NCBI RefSeq assembly: GCF_900163785.1
Contig: NZ_FUKN01000013.1
Coordinates: 186,001 to 250,000 of the forward strand
Direction of reading: 5' to 3'
Length of the DNA stretch: 64,000 nucleotides
Source: Psychrobacter sp. JB385
GTDB lineage: Bacteria > Pseudomonadota > Gammaproteobacteria > Pseudomonadales > Moraxellaceae
Below are positions 29,141-39,500 of this stretch, in pieces (the first letter of the stretch is position 1; each line of letters starts with the position of its first letter). Made by a program: the position numbers and the translations under genes. The notes below the pieces were generated by a model. It saw nothing but the letters and a program-made list of their open reading frames with translations. It did no database searches and had not been told where the DNA came from.

Positions 29141-29481
29141 AAATGGTTACCCTTATCTGTTACCTGAACAGCGCTAGCTTCCATAAAACGCTTAAGTAAC
29201 TGTCCGTAATTGTCTATAGACCAAAATGACAAGTATTACGGCAGTAGCTCAGTGTCGGCTAGCGAGCAACATTAGGGACAAAGTGCAGCTAAGCTAACAA
29301 CTGTTTCGTTGGATTGAATAACTTACATCCTTATAAATTAATGTATTGTCGTACGAATTAATATATTGCTGTCATATGTTAGAGACATATTATGCGCTTA
29401 CCTAGATATACACGCAAGCCAAGTGATGTCATCGTTACATACCTAGCAGTCATCTAAAAAAGTTAAAAAAATCCTTAGAAC

Positions 29482-29502
29482 ATTGAATAAATACTATTCA
29501 AT
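29482..29502. repeat. Inverted repeat upstream of cydA
   Basis: attgaata and tattcaat separated by 5 bases; a perfect 8-bp arm pair about 340 bp upstream of cydA. It is a possible operator; no known regulator is assigned. Confidence 0.4.
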
Positions 29503-29604
29503 AACAAGGGGTTAATGAATAGCCAGTATAGTCAAAAATGCCAATGAGAAATATGATTCAATGATATAGTTAATTTCAAATAAAAAACGTACAACAATAA
29601 TAAT

Positions 29605-29680
29605 GTATTGCCAATAATATATTTTCGTAGCCTCTTTCTGCGCACACGCAGCAAGCAAGAAAATATGACGTTGGCAGTAC
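29605..29680. repeat. 76-nt nested palindromic element
   Basis: Three stacked complementary arms: outer 10 bp (29605-29614 with 29671-29680, one G-U), middle 8 bp (29619-29626 with 29659-29666), inner 5 bp (29638-29642 with 29647-29651), closed by a 4-nt loop. The outer and middle arms are separated by symmetrical 4-nt bulges. There is no T-tract, so it does not look like an intrinsic terminator. Confidence 0.7.
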
Positions 29681-29785
29681 TGTATTTATTTTATATTGGA
29701 TTGACCATACGTCTTATAGTCCAGCTCGCTTATTTTTTGGCAAGTCGATAGCGCTGAATCATTGATCATATAATACAGATTGCCA

Positions 29786-32251
29786 TTATTCTTGCAATTG
29801 TTTATGCAAAATACGTCTCAAGGTCAAAATCGTTTGTGGATTGGTTTGGATACTATGACCACCACTAATAATAGTCTCAGAAGTTGCCCCTTCTAAATGT
29901 GCACTGGTGTAAGGAACAATGCCGTCTGACAAGCGTTCAGTTAATGCTTGGCTTATATCACTATTGACCGTGACGGCAGCCACAAGAGGCTCAGCAGGTA
30001 TCGCTGAGGTGTCGGCAACGTCATTTTTATCATCGGGTGTGTCTTCTTCTACCGCCTGTGACAGATCGACTTTTGCACCGCTTGGCTGCATTTGCGCCAA
30101 GCCTTGAGTGATATCGACATCATTATTGGCAATAATGGAATGATAGGTGACGCGATCGTTGATAGCAATGTCTTTAGTCAATTGTATAAAGGATGACTTA
30201 TCGCTCAGTTGGCTGGCACCGTTTTGTAAGTACAAAGCACCCAGTGGGTTTTGTGCTAACTCGCCTTGAGTCGCAATCGTGGCCAAATTATCCGTAACCG
30301 TTTTTACCAAGCCAACGGGTAGATAGACAATGCGACGTAGCGCCCGTGTAAACCAACGATCGGCATAATCTGTACCGCGAAAAGGCGCGGACAAAAAGAC
30401 CGCTGTGTCCACTTGCGGTAATGCCTTAAGCTCAAACCGATCTTGTAGTTGGTTTTCTGCAAAGGATGCTTTGAGAGCGTCGCGAATTCTACGTTTTTCG
30501 CTACCAGACAGTTGGTCTTCGTCATCCAATTTATCTAAGTTATTGGCCAAGTTATCATCGGAGAGCATCATACGAGCAATAATAGCACCCATGCTATGAC
30601 TGATGATGACACTATTTTTGCTGGCGCGATTTTGCCCTTTGGGATCAGTTTGCTGATACGTAGTCTCAATCAAGCGCTGAATTTGATAACGGTTTTCTAA
30701 AATAGGCAGATTGGTTGGATAAAATATTTGCCAAACTTGGTAGTTATCACGCAGTTTGTCATCATTTAGAATATCGTTGGTCAAGTTGACCCACGTCGCC
30801 GGACTGGATGCTAAGCCATGTAGCATAATTAACACGCGCTTATCGGGGTCATAAGGCTCAAGCATAAATAGCTTGGGCAGTCTTTCTTCGGGTTGACGCG
30901 TGATTAGGTTCAAATAGCCGACGCCATCTAGCTGGTTTTCAGACAGCCACAAGCCATAACCTGCAGAGAAGTTAGCCGCTAGAGGGTAGTCATTGTTTAA
31001 AAGGTTAACGCTTTCGCTTCGGTACGGGTTATATAAATGAATATCAAGCTTGCGACTACTCAATACCCCAAGCACGCTATCCCCACTGGGCTGAATCAAT
31101 CCAGTTAACAATAAGTGTCCTGTAGGATAGATACGTGTGCTTGGGTCAGTGTCGTCAGTAGAGCTATCATTCTTTTCATTGGCCAATCGACCTGACAATG
31201 AGGAGACCAATAATTGACGAATCGTTGTGGTATAGCGATCGTCTAATGAAGCCACCAAGCTGATACCCAATCCTGGACGCTTGCTAATGGAGTTGAGGCC
31301 AGAGAGACGTAACTCATAAGTGGATACGAGATCTGCTAATGCGGAAGTTTGCTTGTGTGCATTCTGTAGATAGTTATTTTCGTTGGGCAAATAAATACCA
31401 AGATCGTAGTCGTCAACTTGCACCTTCATGACTTTGACTTGATCAACAGTCTGTCCTTTTAGCGGGGAAGGATTGGCAATAGCGGCTTGCTTGTCATTAC
31501 TAAGGTTGGTAGCGTTGGTAGGTAAGTAGTCTACCTTGACATCGCCCATTGACTTCTCTGAGCCATTGGTTGAGCGATAGAGCTGGGTAATAACATCGTT
31601 GCTGGCCGCGTTATAGACATCTTGGGTTTGGATGTCGATATCACTTGGGATACGGTTTTGCGTATAAGCATTCTTTTCTTCATCAGCACCTTCAAAATCA
31701 TGTGCCAAACTGTCATAAAATAAATAAGTGTAACTTGACTTGATCGCATCAAATAAACGAGCTTGATAATCGGTCACACAGCGACTGGTATTTTGTTCTT
31801 GAGTCTGAGACTCAGCTTCACTCAAAGGAGCATTGGCATAATAAGGGTCAAGTGGCGGACGAGCAAGTGCATTGCGACAATCTTGTGACTCAGCAAGCTG
31901 ACGTGCTTTTGCATAATGTAGTTCTGCAAAAATCGCTAGAGCAGAGCGGTAGTGTTGATTTAGGATGCTATCGGTCAGCTGAGTCAGGCATAAGTCAAAT
32001 TGCTGCATACAGGCTTGTTCATTAAGACCTGCTGATAATAATGCTGAGGCTGTGTCGCTACTGAGATTTTTACCTGTGACAATATTGCCGCGCTGTGCGG
32101 TGATGGTCTTCGCTGAGGTTTGTTTATTCACTGACACCGTGCTACAGGCAGGCAAAAGCGCGACTATGGCTATCAAAGCGACTGACGTGATGGTTAGAGG
32201 CTGCTTATTAGTGTGCGCCGCCATGTTTTTGATAGAGCGAACGAAAGTCAT
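29786..32251 (-). CDS. Lipoprotein alpha/beta-hydrolase (lipase-like)
   Basis: An 821-residue protein with a lipobox (A-L-L-P-A-C) near residue 36, so it is probably lipid-anchored. The C-terminal half holds an alpha/beta-hydrolase: oxyanion loop LIMLHGLASSPATW near residue 473, the nucleophile elbow S-H-S-M-G near 553, and a late His in SGGHSIQ near 799. The N-terminal 400 residues have no family I recognise; they are Gln/Asp/Ser-rich with a probable domain around 290-440. The substrate is unknown; a triacylglycerol or phospholipid esterase is plausible. The start at 32251 has a weak ribosome binding site, and an in-frame ATG at 32224 is an alternative. Confidence 0.75.
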   Translation of the reverse strand: MTFVRSIKNMAAHTNKQPLTITSVALIAIVALLPACSTVSVNKQTSAKTITAQRGNIVTGKNLSSDTASALLSAGLNEQACMQQFDLCLTQLTDSILNQHYRSALAIFAELHYAKARQLAESQDCRNALARPPLDPYYANAPLSEAESQTQEQNTSRCVTDYQARLFDAIKSSYTYLFYDSLAHDFEGADEEKNAYTQNRIPSDIDIQTQDVYNAASNDVITQLYRSTNGSEKSMGDVKVDYLPTNATNLSNDKQAAIANPSPLKGQTVDQVKVMKVQVDDYDLGIYLPNENNYLQNAHKQTSALADLVSTYELRLSGLNSISKRPGLGISLVASLDDRYTTTIRQLLVSSLSGRLANEKNDSSTDDTDPSTRIYPTGHLLLTGLIQPSGDSVLGVLSSRKLDIHLYNPYRSESVNLLNNDYPLAANFSAGYGLWLSENQLDGVGYLNLITRQPEERLPKLFMLEPYDPDKRVLIMLHGLASSPATWVNLTNDILNDDKLRDNYQVWQIFYPTNLPILENRYQIQRLIETTYQQTDPKGQNRASKNSVIISHSMGAIIARMMLSDDNLANNLDKLDDEDQLSGSEKRRIRDALKASFAENQLQDRFELKALPQVDTAVFLSAPFRGTDYADRWFTRALRRIVYLPVGLVKTVTDNLATIATQGELAQNPLGALYLQNGASQLSDKSSFIQLTKDIAINDRVTYHSIIANNDVDITQGLAQMQPSGAKVDLSQAVEEDTPDDKNDVADTSAIPAEPLVAAVTVNSDISQALTERLSDGIVPYTSAHLEGATSETIISGGHSIQTNPQTILTLRRILHKQLQE

Positions 32252-32575
32252 AGGTCAGTCCAATAAACGTCAGTCATAAGGATGCGATTACTTCACAGGA
32301 TAATGATAAGAATGAGTGTAGCGTAACTTCTAGAATTAAACTATTTTATTTAAGCTTGATAACTTAATTCTATTTTTTAGAGTAGACAGTCAAATTATGG
32401 TTATTATTTGAATTAAGATACTTAAACATAATATGTATAAAAATAAAGGAATAAGTAAAGGAGATATAGACGAAAGGGAGTTTTACAGTCATAAAAAAGC
32501 ACCATCATTTCATATCAACATACTATCGATATAACATAATGGTGCTCAATATCAGGCCTAGACTATCTAAGCATA
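32252..32575. other. Lipase/TPR-gene intergenic region (324 bp)
   Basis: Contains the terminator of the upstream leftward TPR gene (32492-32546). The remaining AT-rich sequence should carry the lipase promoter, which I could not define. No ORF is supported. Confidence 0.5.
32492..32546 (-). terminator. Rho-independent terminator of the TPR-protein gene
   Basis: On the minus strand an 8-bp stem (agcaccat/atggtgct) with a long, partly self-paired loop runs into T6, starting about 30 bases past the stop. Confidence 0.7.
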
Positions 32576-33748
32576 TTAGACATTGGGTTTAACATTGATA
32601 TCAGGAGCAGGAATGTCCCAAATATAGAACTTGCCTTCTTCTACCAGCTTAATTTGTTGAGGAATGATGGTATTGTTTGGATTTTCTCCAGCAAGACGAC
32701 GCAAACGCTGCAATGCATTATCACGACGATCACTCAATACATCGGACTGTGCCAAGCTTTGCTCTGCTTCTGTGTATCCCAAAGACACCGCTTTATCCAA
32801 ATATTTTTGTCCTTCTTTGAATCCACCGCCTTCTGACAACATCATGCCATATAAAAAGTTGGCTTCACCACTATCAGGTTGGATTTGGATAGCGCGATCA
32901 ACATACTTACCGCCACGTATGGTGTAATCTGATCCTAGGTCTAGGTTACGTCCCATACCGTTTAGTTTGGCAGCACGAAGCAACACATCGTAAGAAGCAT
33001 TTGGTGATTGGGCATAAGGCTCGATCCATTCAGTCAATACTTTTATTTTTTCACGCGTGTTGTAGCGCTGGGTGCGGTTAGGGAAGTTTGGTGGGTAATG
33101 GCGCGCGTTGGGTGAGGCTTCTGCGATAAACGCATCAAGCAAGCTCACGTCTAGTTTATCCGTACCAAGCCCTTTTTGTTGAGGAATCAATACAGTTGGG
33201 ACAAAACTGACGTCAGACAATTGTACTTGCGGTGTTGGAATATTAGGAAGCTGACCGCCACGAAGGTCAATGCCAGTTGCAACCATTGGACTTGGGGTAT
33301 ATACGCGAGTCGTGCCTGTTGGCTCAGCGTTGGTAGCTCCAGTAGCCGTCACTGGTCTTTGTGTGGCGCTGCTATTCATTGGAGCATTATTTTGTTGGAC
33401 ACGGTTCTGTTGAATGGTGCTTTGTTGATTGCTATTTTGCTGAGTAGTATTTAATGCCGTATTAGTAGCGATAGCGTCCATTGGTGCGTTTGTTTGAGGG
33501 GCTGCTTGTGTAGTTGGTGCGGTGGCACTGACGGTAGCATTGGGCCGTGCAAGACGAATGACTCGTTTGCTTGAATCCATAGCACTAGGGACAGAGGTAC
33601 TAGTCGTAGCTGTAGTATCCGTCTCAGCCGCATTAACAGGCGCTGATAGCATCATTGCACAGGCAGCCGCTAGCGCTGTCAAGGTAGCAAGTTTAGGCGA
33701 CTTGGCTGGCAAGTTACTAGAAAGAGTCGATTGGTGGTTGGCTTTCAT
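32576..33748 (-). CDS. Exported protein with C-terminal TPR-like region
   Basis: A 390-residue protein. A basic, hydrophobic signal peptide (LATLTALAAACAMMLSAPVNAA) is followed by a Gln/Asn/Thr-rich low-complexity stretch to about residue 145. A helical region resembling one or two tetratricopeptide units comes next (PDSGEANFLYGMMLSEGGG, then GQKYLDKAVSLGYTEAEQSL). No catalytic motif is seen, and a periplasmic scaffold is a guess. The frame opens at 33826, but the ATG at 33748 begins the signal peptide and has an AAGG upstream, so it is preferred. Confidence 0.6.
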   Translation of the reverse strand: MKANHQSTLSSNLPAKSPKLATLTALAAACAMMLSAPVNAAETDTTATTSTSVPSAMDSSKRVIRLARPNATVSATAPTTQAAPQTNAPMDAIATNTALNTTQQNSNQQSTIQQNRVQQNNAPMNSSATQRPVTATGATNAEPTGTTRVYTPSPMVATGIDLRGGQLPNIPTPQVQLSDVSFVPTVLIPQQKGLGTDKLDVSLLDAFIAEASPNARHYPPNFPNRTQRYNTREKIKVLTEWIEPYAQSPNASYDVLLRAAKLNGMGRNLDLGSDYTIRGGKYVDRAIQIQPDSGEANFLYGMMLSEGGGFKEGQKYLDKAVSLGYTEAEQSLAQSDVLSDRRDNALQRLRRLAGENPNNTIIPQQIKLVEEGKFYIWDIPAPDINVKPNV

Positions 33749-33980
33749 AAAAATCGTTACCTTAATTATTCGTGGTTGAGCAAAGGGATGGCAATTAGGT
33801 TGTGTCTGTGAGGCAAAATCGTACAAATTTTTAATACCCTACCAAATTAAACTCAACGCTATCAGTAGTAGGATTGTTAATGGTAAGAATTAACCAAGCT
33901 AGAGGTTATCGCTAACACTATACATCATTACATGGCTAATCGTGCTTACTGCATCAGCAATGATAAACGCTATTTTAGCA

Positions 33981-34625
33981 CTACAAATGATACGCAGTGG
34001 CTTTCATACGATTGGCCATCCAGCGCATGGTCTGACGAACGGGCGGTGGTAATGCTGCGCCACCACTTGTCAAAGCCAGTTCGCGATGGTGCAATTCTTC
34101 AATATCCATCTGTGCCAGTATCTCTTTTGAGCGTTGATCGTGTTCAGGTAACTGCTGGATATGATCTTGCAGGTGTTCACTCACTTGCGCTTCTGTTTCG
34201 GCGACAAATCCCAAACTGAACTCATTAGAGATGGCACCTGCCACCGCTCCAAGGCCGAAGGACATGCCATACCATAATGGTGTAAAGACGCTGGGATGAC
34301 TGCCCAATTCGTTTAAACGAGTCTCACACCACACCAGATGGTCGACTTCTTCTTCGGCTGAGTGTTGCATGGCTTGTTTGACGCCCTCGTCCTTGGCGGC
34401 AAAGGCTTGCCCATGATATAGCCCTTGCGCACAGACTTCACCTGTATGGTTGATACGCATCAAACCTGCAACGTGGCGTGCTTCTGTGATGGTAAGCTCA
34501 GGAATATCATCGCTGCTTACAGGTAACGGACGGGTACTAGGATTGGAATTGGGCACGACAGCTCGTAATGCCTTGTCGACCCCAAGTAATAAATGGTCGA
34601 TTTTGGATAAGGGACGCGGGGCCAT
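33981..34625 (-). CDS. coq7: Demethoxyubiquinone hydroxylase Coq7
   Basis: Diiron monooxygenase that adds the last hydroxyl in ubiquinone synthesis. It has 214 residues. The metal ligands are visible as Glu in INHTGEVCAQ, E-x-x-H in AEEEVDHLVW, Glu in ETEAQVSEHL and E-x-x-H in IEELHHREL. AGGAG lies 7 bases before the ATG, a strong start. It replaces UbiF, as in Pseudomonas and Acinetobacter. It is leftward, 199 bp downstream of the MFS gene and 232 bp before the TPR gene. Confidence 0.94.
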   Translation of the reverse strand: MAPRPLSKIDHLLLGVDKALRAVVPNSNPSTRPLPVSSDDIPELTITEARHVAGLMRINHTGEVCAQGLYHGQAFAAKDEGVKQAMQHSAEEEVDHLVWCETRLNELGSHPSVFTPLWYGMSFGLGAVAGAISNEFSLGFVAETEAQVSEHLQDHIQQLPEHDQRSKEILAQMDIEELHHRELALTSGGAALPPPVRQTMRWMANRMKATAYHL

Positions 34626-34824
34626 GATTCACTCCTGATGGCTTAAAATACGGTAAGGCTTAAGGTAGTATAAATATGTTCTATCAATAAGGCATTATCA
34701 ATACAATAAAACTGCCGACTGCTTTGAGATTATCATCATAATGACTCATTTTTTACTATAGCAAATAATCCAAATTATCCGCACGAATTTCTCATTTACA
34801 ACGTTCATATTACAAGCGATAAGA

Positions 34825-36156
34825 TTACGGACTGATGCCATCATTTGTTTGGATGACTGCATCTTTGATGTGTTTGTTGAGCTTGATATATAAAAACGCA
34901 CCAAAGGCAATATTCAGCAGGCCTGTCACTAAGAAGAGCTGAGGCAATGTTAAACCTAAGGCGTTCAAAATAACAATCGCAAAGATTGCCGAGGTCACCA
35001 TAAAGATGGCATTAAAGATATTATTGGCGCCCACAATGCGAGCACGATGGCTTTTAGGTGCATAGGCTTGCATAGAGGCGTACAAAGGTACGATATATAA
35101 CCCGCCGCTAAACCCTAAAAAAAACAGATCTGCAAACACACGCCAGCTACCGCTGAGTCCAAATAAGTCACCAATACCGAGTAAAGCATCATTATTCACA
35201 TCGAGGTTTAAGCTTGAAAGCGAAAAATACAAATCAATGGCAAAAATACTGAGGCCTGCAATACCAAAGGGCAGTAGACGTAGACTGACCTGATTTTTGG
35301 TCAAGGATTTACACAGTAATGATCCGATTGAAACGCCGACAGAAAACAGGGTCAATAAGAAGATAACCACCGACTCATCACCTTGCAAGATGACCTTGCT
35401 AAACTCTGGGGTTTGCGTCAGAAATGTGGCTCCATAAAACCAAAACCAGCTGTTACCAAGGATGACAAAGAATAAAAAAGGCAAGGAGTATAAATAGCGA
35501 ATGGTTGATAAGCTGGTGGTGATGATGTTCCAATTGATGTTCAAATTGGGCTGCATCGCAGGCATGGTGGGAATATAGCGAGCAGCTAAATAACCCAATA
35601 CCGCGACAACCAATACAGTGGCACTGATCCAATATAGCGACTGTGATAACTGAGTTAACACGCCCGCGATAATCATACCCAAAAGAATGGCAAGCGATGT
35701 GCCCATTTGAAACAGCCCATTGGCGCCAACCAACTCATCTTCCTTCATCGCTTGTGGCAAATACGCGTACTTAATCGGTCCAAAAAAAGTCGAATGGGTA
35801 CCCATTAAGAATAACGCCACAAACAATAGTGCATACCACTCAAAAACGAAGCCCACCGCAGCAATTGCCATAATCACCAACTCCAGCAATTTAATCAATC
35901 GCGTGAGTTTTGATTTTTCGAACTTATCGGCAATTTGTCCTGCCAGCGCCGAAAATAAGAAATAAGGCAAAATAAACAACATGGCAGCCAAGTTATTTAA
36001 AATGCTCACTTCCATCCCTAACTGACTGGCAGCGGTATAAGTCAAAACCAGTATGAGAGCTTGTTTAAAAATATTGTCATTAAACGCGCCCAAAAATTGG
36101 GTAAAAAACATAGCGTTGAAACGGCGATGCTTAAACAGTTGAAACTGATTTGCCAT
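34825..36156 (-). CDS. MFS transporter, LplT-like
   Basis: A 443-residue major-facilitator protein with about twelve transmembrane helices. The start HRRFNAMFFTQFLGAFNDN and the motif AGQIADKFEKSKL are typical of the LplT/lysophospholipid-transporter branch, which in many bacteria is fused to, or next to, an acyltransferase (Aas). No acyltransferase adjoins it here. The frame opens at 36204; the ATG at 36156 has AGGAA 5 bases upstream and gives the family-like start M-A-N-Q-F, so it is preferred. Substrate assignment is by similarity only. Confidence 0.75.
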   Translation of the reverse strand: MANQFQLFKHRRFNAMFFTQFLGAFNDNIFKQALILVLTYTAASQLGMEVSILNNLAAMLFILPYFLFSALAGQIADKFEKSKLTRLIKLLELVIMAIAAVGFVFEWYALLFVALFLMGTHSTFFGPIKYAYLPQAMKEDELVGANGLFQMGTSLAILLGMIIAGVLTQLSQSLYWISATVLVVAVLGYLAARYIPTMPAMQPNLNINWNIITTSLSTIRYLYSLPFLFFVILGNSWFWFYGATFLTQTPEFSKVILQGDESVVIFLLTLFSVGVSIGSLLCKSLTKNQVSLRLLPFGIAGLSIFAIDLYFSLSSLNLDVNNDALLGIGDLFGLSGSWRVFADLFFLGFSGGLYIVPLYASMQAYAPKSHRARIVGANNIFNAIFMVTSAIFAIVILNALGLTLPQLFLVTGLLNIAFGAFLYIKLNKHIKDAVIQTNDGISP

Positions 36157-36204
36157 GGAAGTTCCTGCGGATAGGTCGCGGCTGATTGAGTAAAAAAACG
36201 TCAA

Positions 36205-36599
36205 ACATAATTTTCGAGATAACGGTAATTGTCAATGTTATCAAAAACTTATTTGAATGTAGCATAGGTTTTGTCAATATTAGGAAGTATAATAGCAAGG
36301 CTTTAGAAAAAATACATGCAGCCTATGCTATGATTTCATAATTAACTAAGTTATGATTTGTAAATTTCGCATTGTTACCTTATAAGGTGTGAGTGGGGCT
36401 AAAGGTTCGCTATCACCCAATTTCATCTCTTAGTGAGTACAAAACAAGACTAAAGTTCGTTTTTTTGGGCTATCATTATCTAAAGTAGGTAAGAAAGCCA
36501 CCATCATTTTCATCAACTGCTTGACGTTTATCCACCGGTAAGACTTGGCGATTGTCATCGCTAATAATATTGTGCCGCGTGAGGTGATAGGAACCGAAC
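36205..36599. other. MFS/tamA divergent intergenic region (395 bp)
   Basis: Divergent promoter region. It contains a 12-bp perfect palindrome, accttataaggt, at 36377-36388 and a direct repeat of tatgattt near 36328 and 36352. No convincing promoter pair is identified. A leftward open frame at 36430-36639 overlaps the tamA start and is not supported. Confidence 0.45.
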
Positions 36600-39500
36600 A
36601 TGAAACATCAGCCTTCAACGCCATCGCGCACCGTATCAATCATGCCGCGTGTTATTGTCAATACACAGGATGATATTAGTAACCACAGCCATCAAGAGAA
36701 TGTTCAAAAGACGATGAACGATACGCATGATAATGTCTCACGTATGTACTTTAGACGTTCCGCACTTTTTACAGCATTAGCAACCAGCCTAGTCGGTTTT
36801 GGTATTACGCCTATAGCATTTGCCGATACTACCGATAATGCAACAATCGACAATCAATCTATTACTGATCAAGCCATGACCGCTCAGGCAGCCAACTTGG
36901 TAGAAGGCAATATTGAGCAAAATGATGATCAGCTTAATATGGCCCTAGATGCACTGCGTTTAAAAAAGGCCGTAGAACAAGGCATCATCGAGCAATCTGT
37001 ACTAGATGATTACGCCGAACAAAGCCTAGGAGCTAAAAAATCAGAGTCAAAAACTGGAACCACGCAGAACCCAAATACCCAGTCTTCGAGTGCGTCTAAT
37101 ACTCAGACCAATATGGATTATGCAGAAAACGTAGATAGCGACCTTGATCTGTCTGAGAATGCCAATGACGATTTGGCGCAACAAGCCGCAGCGATACAAC
37201 AACAGGGTTATCAGATGATGACGCCTGAACAGATTGATCGTGAGCTGGCTGCGATGGATCTACAAAATACGCAAGATATTGAGAACATAAACAGTAGTAG
37301 TAACGGTAACAATAATCCTATCAATCGCAATGATAATGATTTTGATGGGCCAATTGCGACGTTGGCAGATACTACCCCGCCAATTGGCTTAGATGCGGAA
37401 CTGGATGCGAACAGTTTGCCCATACCCAATAATCTCGATACATTAGGTCGAAATGGAACAGCAGATGAGCAAGCCGAAACGTCTGAGGTGATGTCGCGTC
37501 CGATCAATGTAAGCGATGCGGTTAGTAGTAGAGATGAGGAAGGAGCGAGTGAAGGTATCGTTGCAGCAGGTGAGGTCACTGGTGCAGAGGGCACCTCATC
37601 ATCAGATATTATAAATCCTGATGATTACTTGCCAGATTATCAAACAGAAGATCAGGCGATTAGCCAAAGCATCGAACAAGCGAGCAAACCCAAACCTTTA
37701 GCTCGTAATAGAGGAAATATCGTCAAACGCCTTTATAACCGTTTGTTTAATAACGGTGCGATGACATTGCCACACGTAGACACCACGATTTATATGAGTC
37801 AAGCAGCGCCTGATGGTACGGTGGATAATACATCAAAAGTAATTAAGGCGGATGATGATATTCAGCCTATGAAAAACATCAAAGCAGCACTTGATGATAC
37901 AACCGTACAATCAGTGGTCGACTTTACGGCTGCCTTACCTCGGTTACGTGAAACCGCGTTAAATGCTGCCAAAGCTGTTGGTTATTATGATGTTACCTTG
38001 CGTCTACGCCAGCCCAATGCCGATACGATAGATGTCATTATCGATGAGTTGGGTGAGCCTGTGCGCGTGGATAGCCGTATTGTTGAGGTCCGCGGTGAAG
38101 GCCGCGAACAAAAAGAATTTATTGATTTTGAAAAAGAGCTGCCGCCACAAGAGGGCGATATTTTTAATCACCGTGTGTATCAAAACAGCAAAGCTGCACT
38201 TGAGTCGCTGAGCAACACCTATGGGTATTTCGATCAATATTGGCTAAACAAGTCTGTCGATATCATCTTGCCTGACAACACAGCAGACATCTCTTTAATC
38301 TATAACACTGGCGATCGTTATGAGTTTGATGATGTGGTGTTTTTTACTTATGATGCAGAAACCAACACACTGACGCAAGATCCAGATAAACTGCCTGTTG
38401 AATTGTCATTGTTACAGCAGTTGTTTGACTTCAAGCCTGGCGATCCGTTTTATCGTCCAGACGTGACTAAGTTTAGCAACGATTTGTCAGCCACACGTTA
38501 CTTTAATACGGTCAACGTCGAATCAATACTGCCGCCAAATGAACGCAGTGAAGCCAGCACATTGGCATTTAGCAATGCGCCAAATACCAATAATGAAGCG
38601 CTAGATAGTGATATCAACAGTGACGGCACAACAAGCACAGTCGCCACTGATGTTAATAGTGCCAATGGCAATGCTAATGGTACAGAAAACTTAGCAGCAG
38701 CCAATGATTCGCGTAATATCAGTCAAGACAATGCCAGTACTTCTGGTGAGGTTGTTGCAGCAAGTGAAAGTGATACTAGCGCCAACAGTGGCGATACAGT
38801 GAACCCAGCTGATATTGCTACCCTTGAGTTTGAGGCAGATGAAGAAACACTAGACAAACTGCAAGCCATTAGACGAAAAGCAGAACGCTTGAGCAACTTA
38901 CCAGATGATCGGGTATTAGATGAAAAAGATCAAGAAGCGCAGAATCTGTTAGGCAAAATCAGTGATTCAATCAGTAATGTGGCTCAAAAAATATTCCCTG
39001 ACGAAAAAAGTATTCTTGCAGATGAGAATTTTGTGCCACCAACACTAGCAGGACGCAAAACCCCGCAAGATGTTTTAGAAAGTAAAAAAGTACCGCTGTA
39101 TGTTTTCGTATCTTCTAGTAAGCCTCGGGATGCTCAAGTTGGTCTCGGTTATGGCACCGATACAGGCGTACGAGCAACGGCAAAAATCGATTACAATTTA
39201 TTGAACCGTCAAGGTTATCAGGCGGGAGCAGAAACTGAAGTCTCAAGAATTAATAAAAATATAGGCGTTTACGCCAGTCGCCCTTGGAAGCATCCACTCA
39301 ATGACAAGTTGGAAGGACGCCTCACGTATGAAGAAGAGTTAATCGATCAAGGCGAAGGTAACTTCGATCTGTCTACTCGCACACTAAAAGCAGCACTGAA
39401 CCGCAATATCCGTCGTGAAAAAGGCTGGAATAGCAGCTACTCTGTACGCTATCGTTTGGATGAGCTTGAAACAGGCGTTGATGATACCAAGTTGGACGAT

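Larger units (their letters stand above)
29141..29785. other. cydA upstream region (645 bp)
   Basis: AT-rich spacer between the lipase stop and the cydA start, both leftward. It contains an 8-bp inverted repeat (attgaata/tattcaat, 29482-29502) and the 76-nt nested palindrome at 29605-29680. I found no clean FNR/ANR half-site pair and no credible ORF. The cyd promoter must lie here. Confidence 0.5.

Noticed and set aside
29605..29680. tRNA gene in the 76-nt palindrome
   Set aside because: The size fits, but there is no T-loop consensus, no cloverleaf and no CCA; the arms are strictly nested.
29786..36156. Lipase-TPR-coq7-MFS block as a transferred island
   Set aside because: Coq7 is core metabolism, no mobile genes or repeats flank it, and the base composition looks like the neighbours'.
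36430..36639. Leftward 69-codon frame upstream of tamA
   Set aside because: Overlaps the tamA start and its ribosome binding site; no family.
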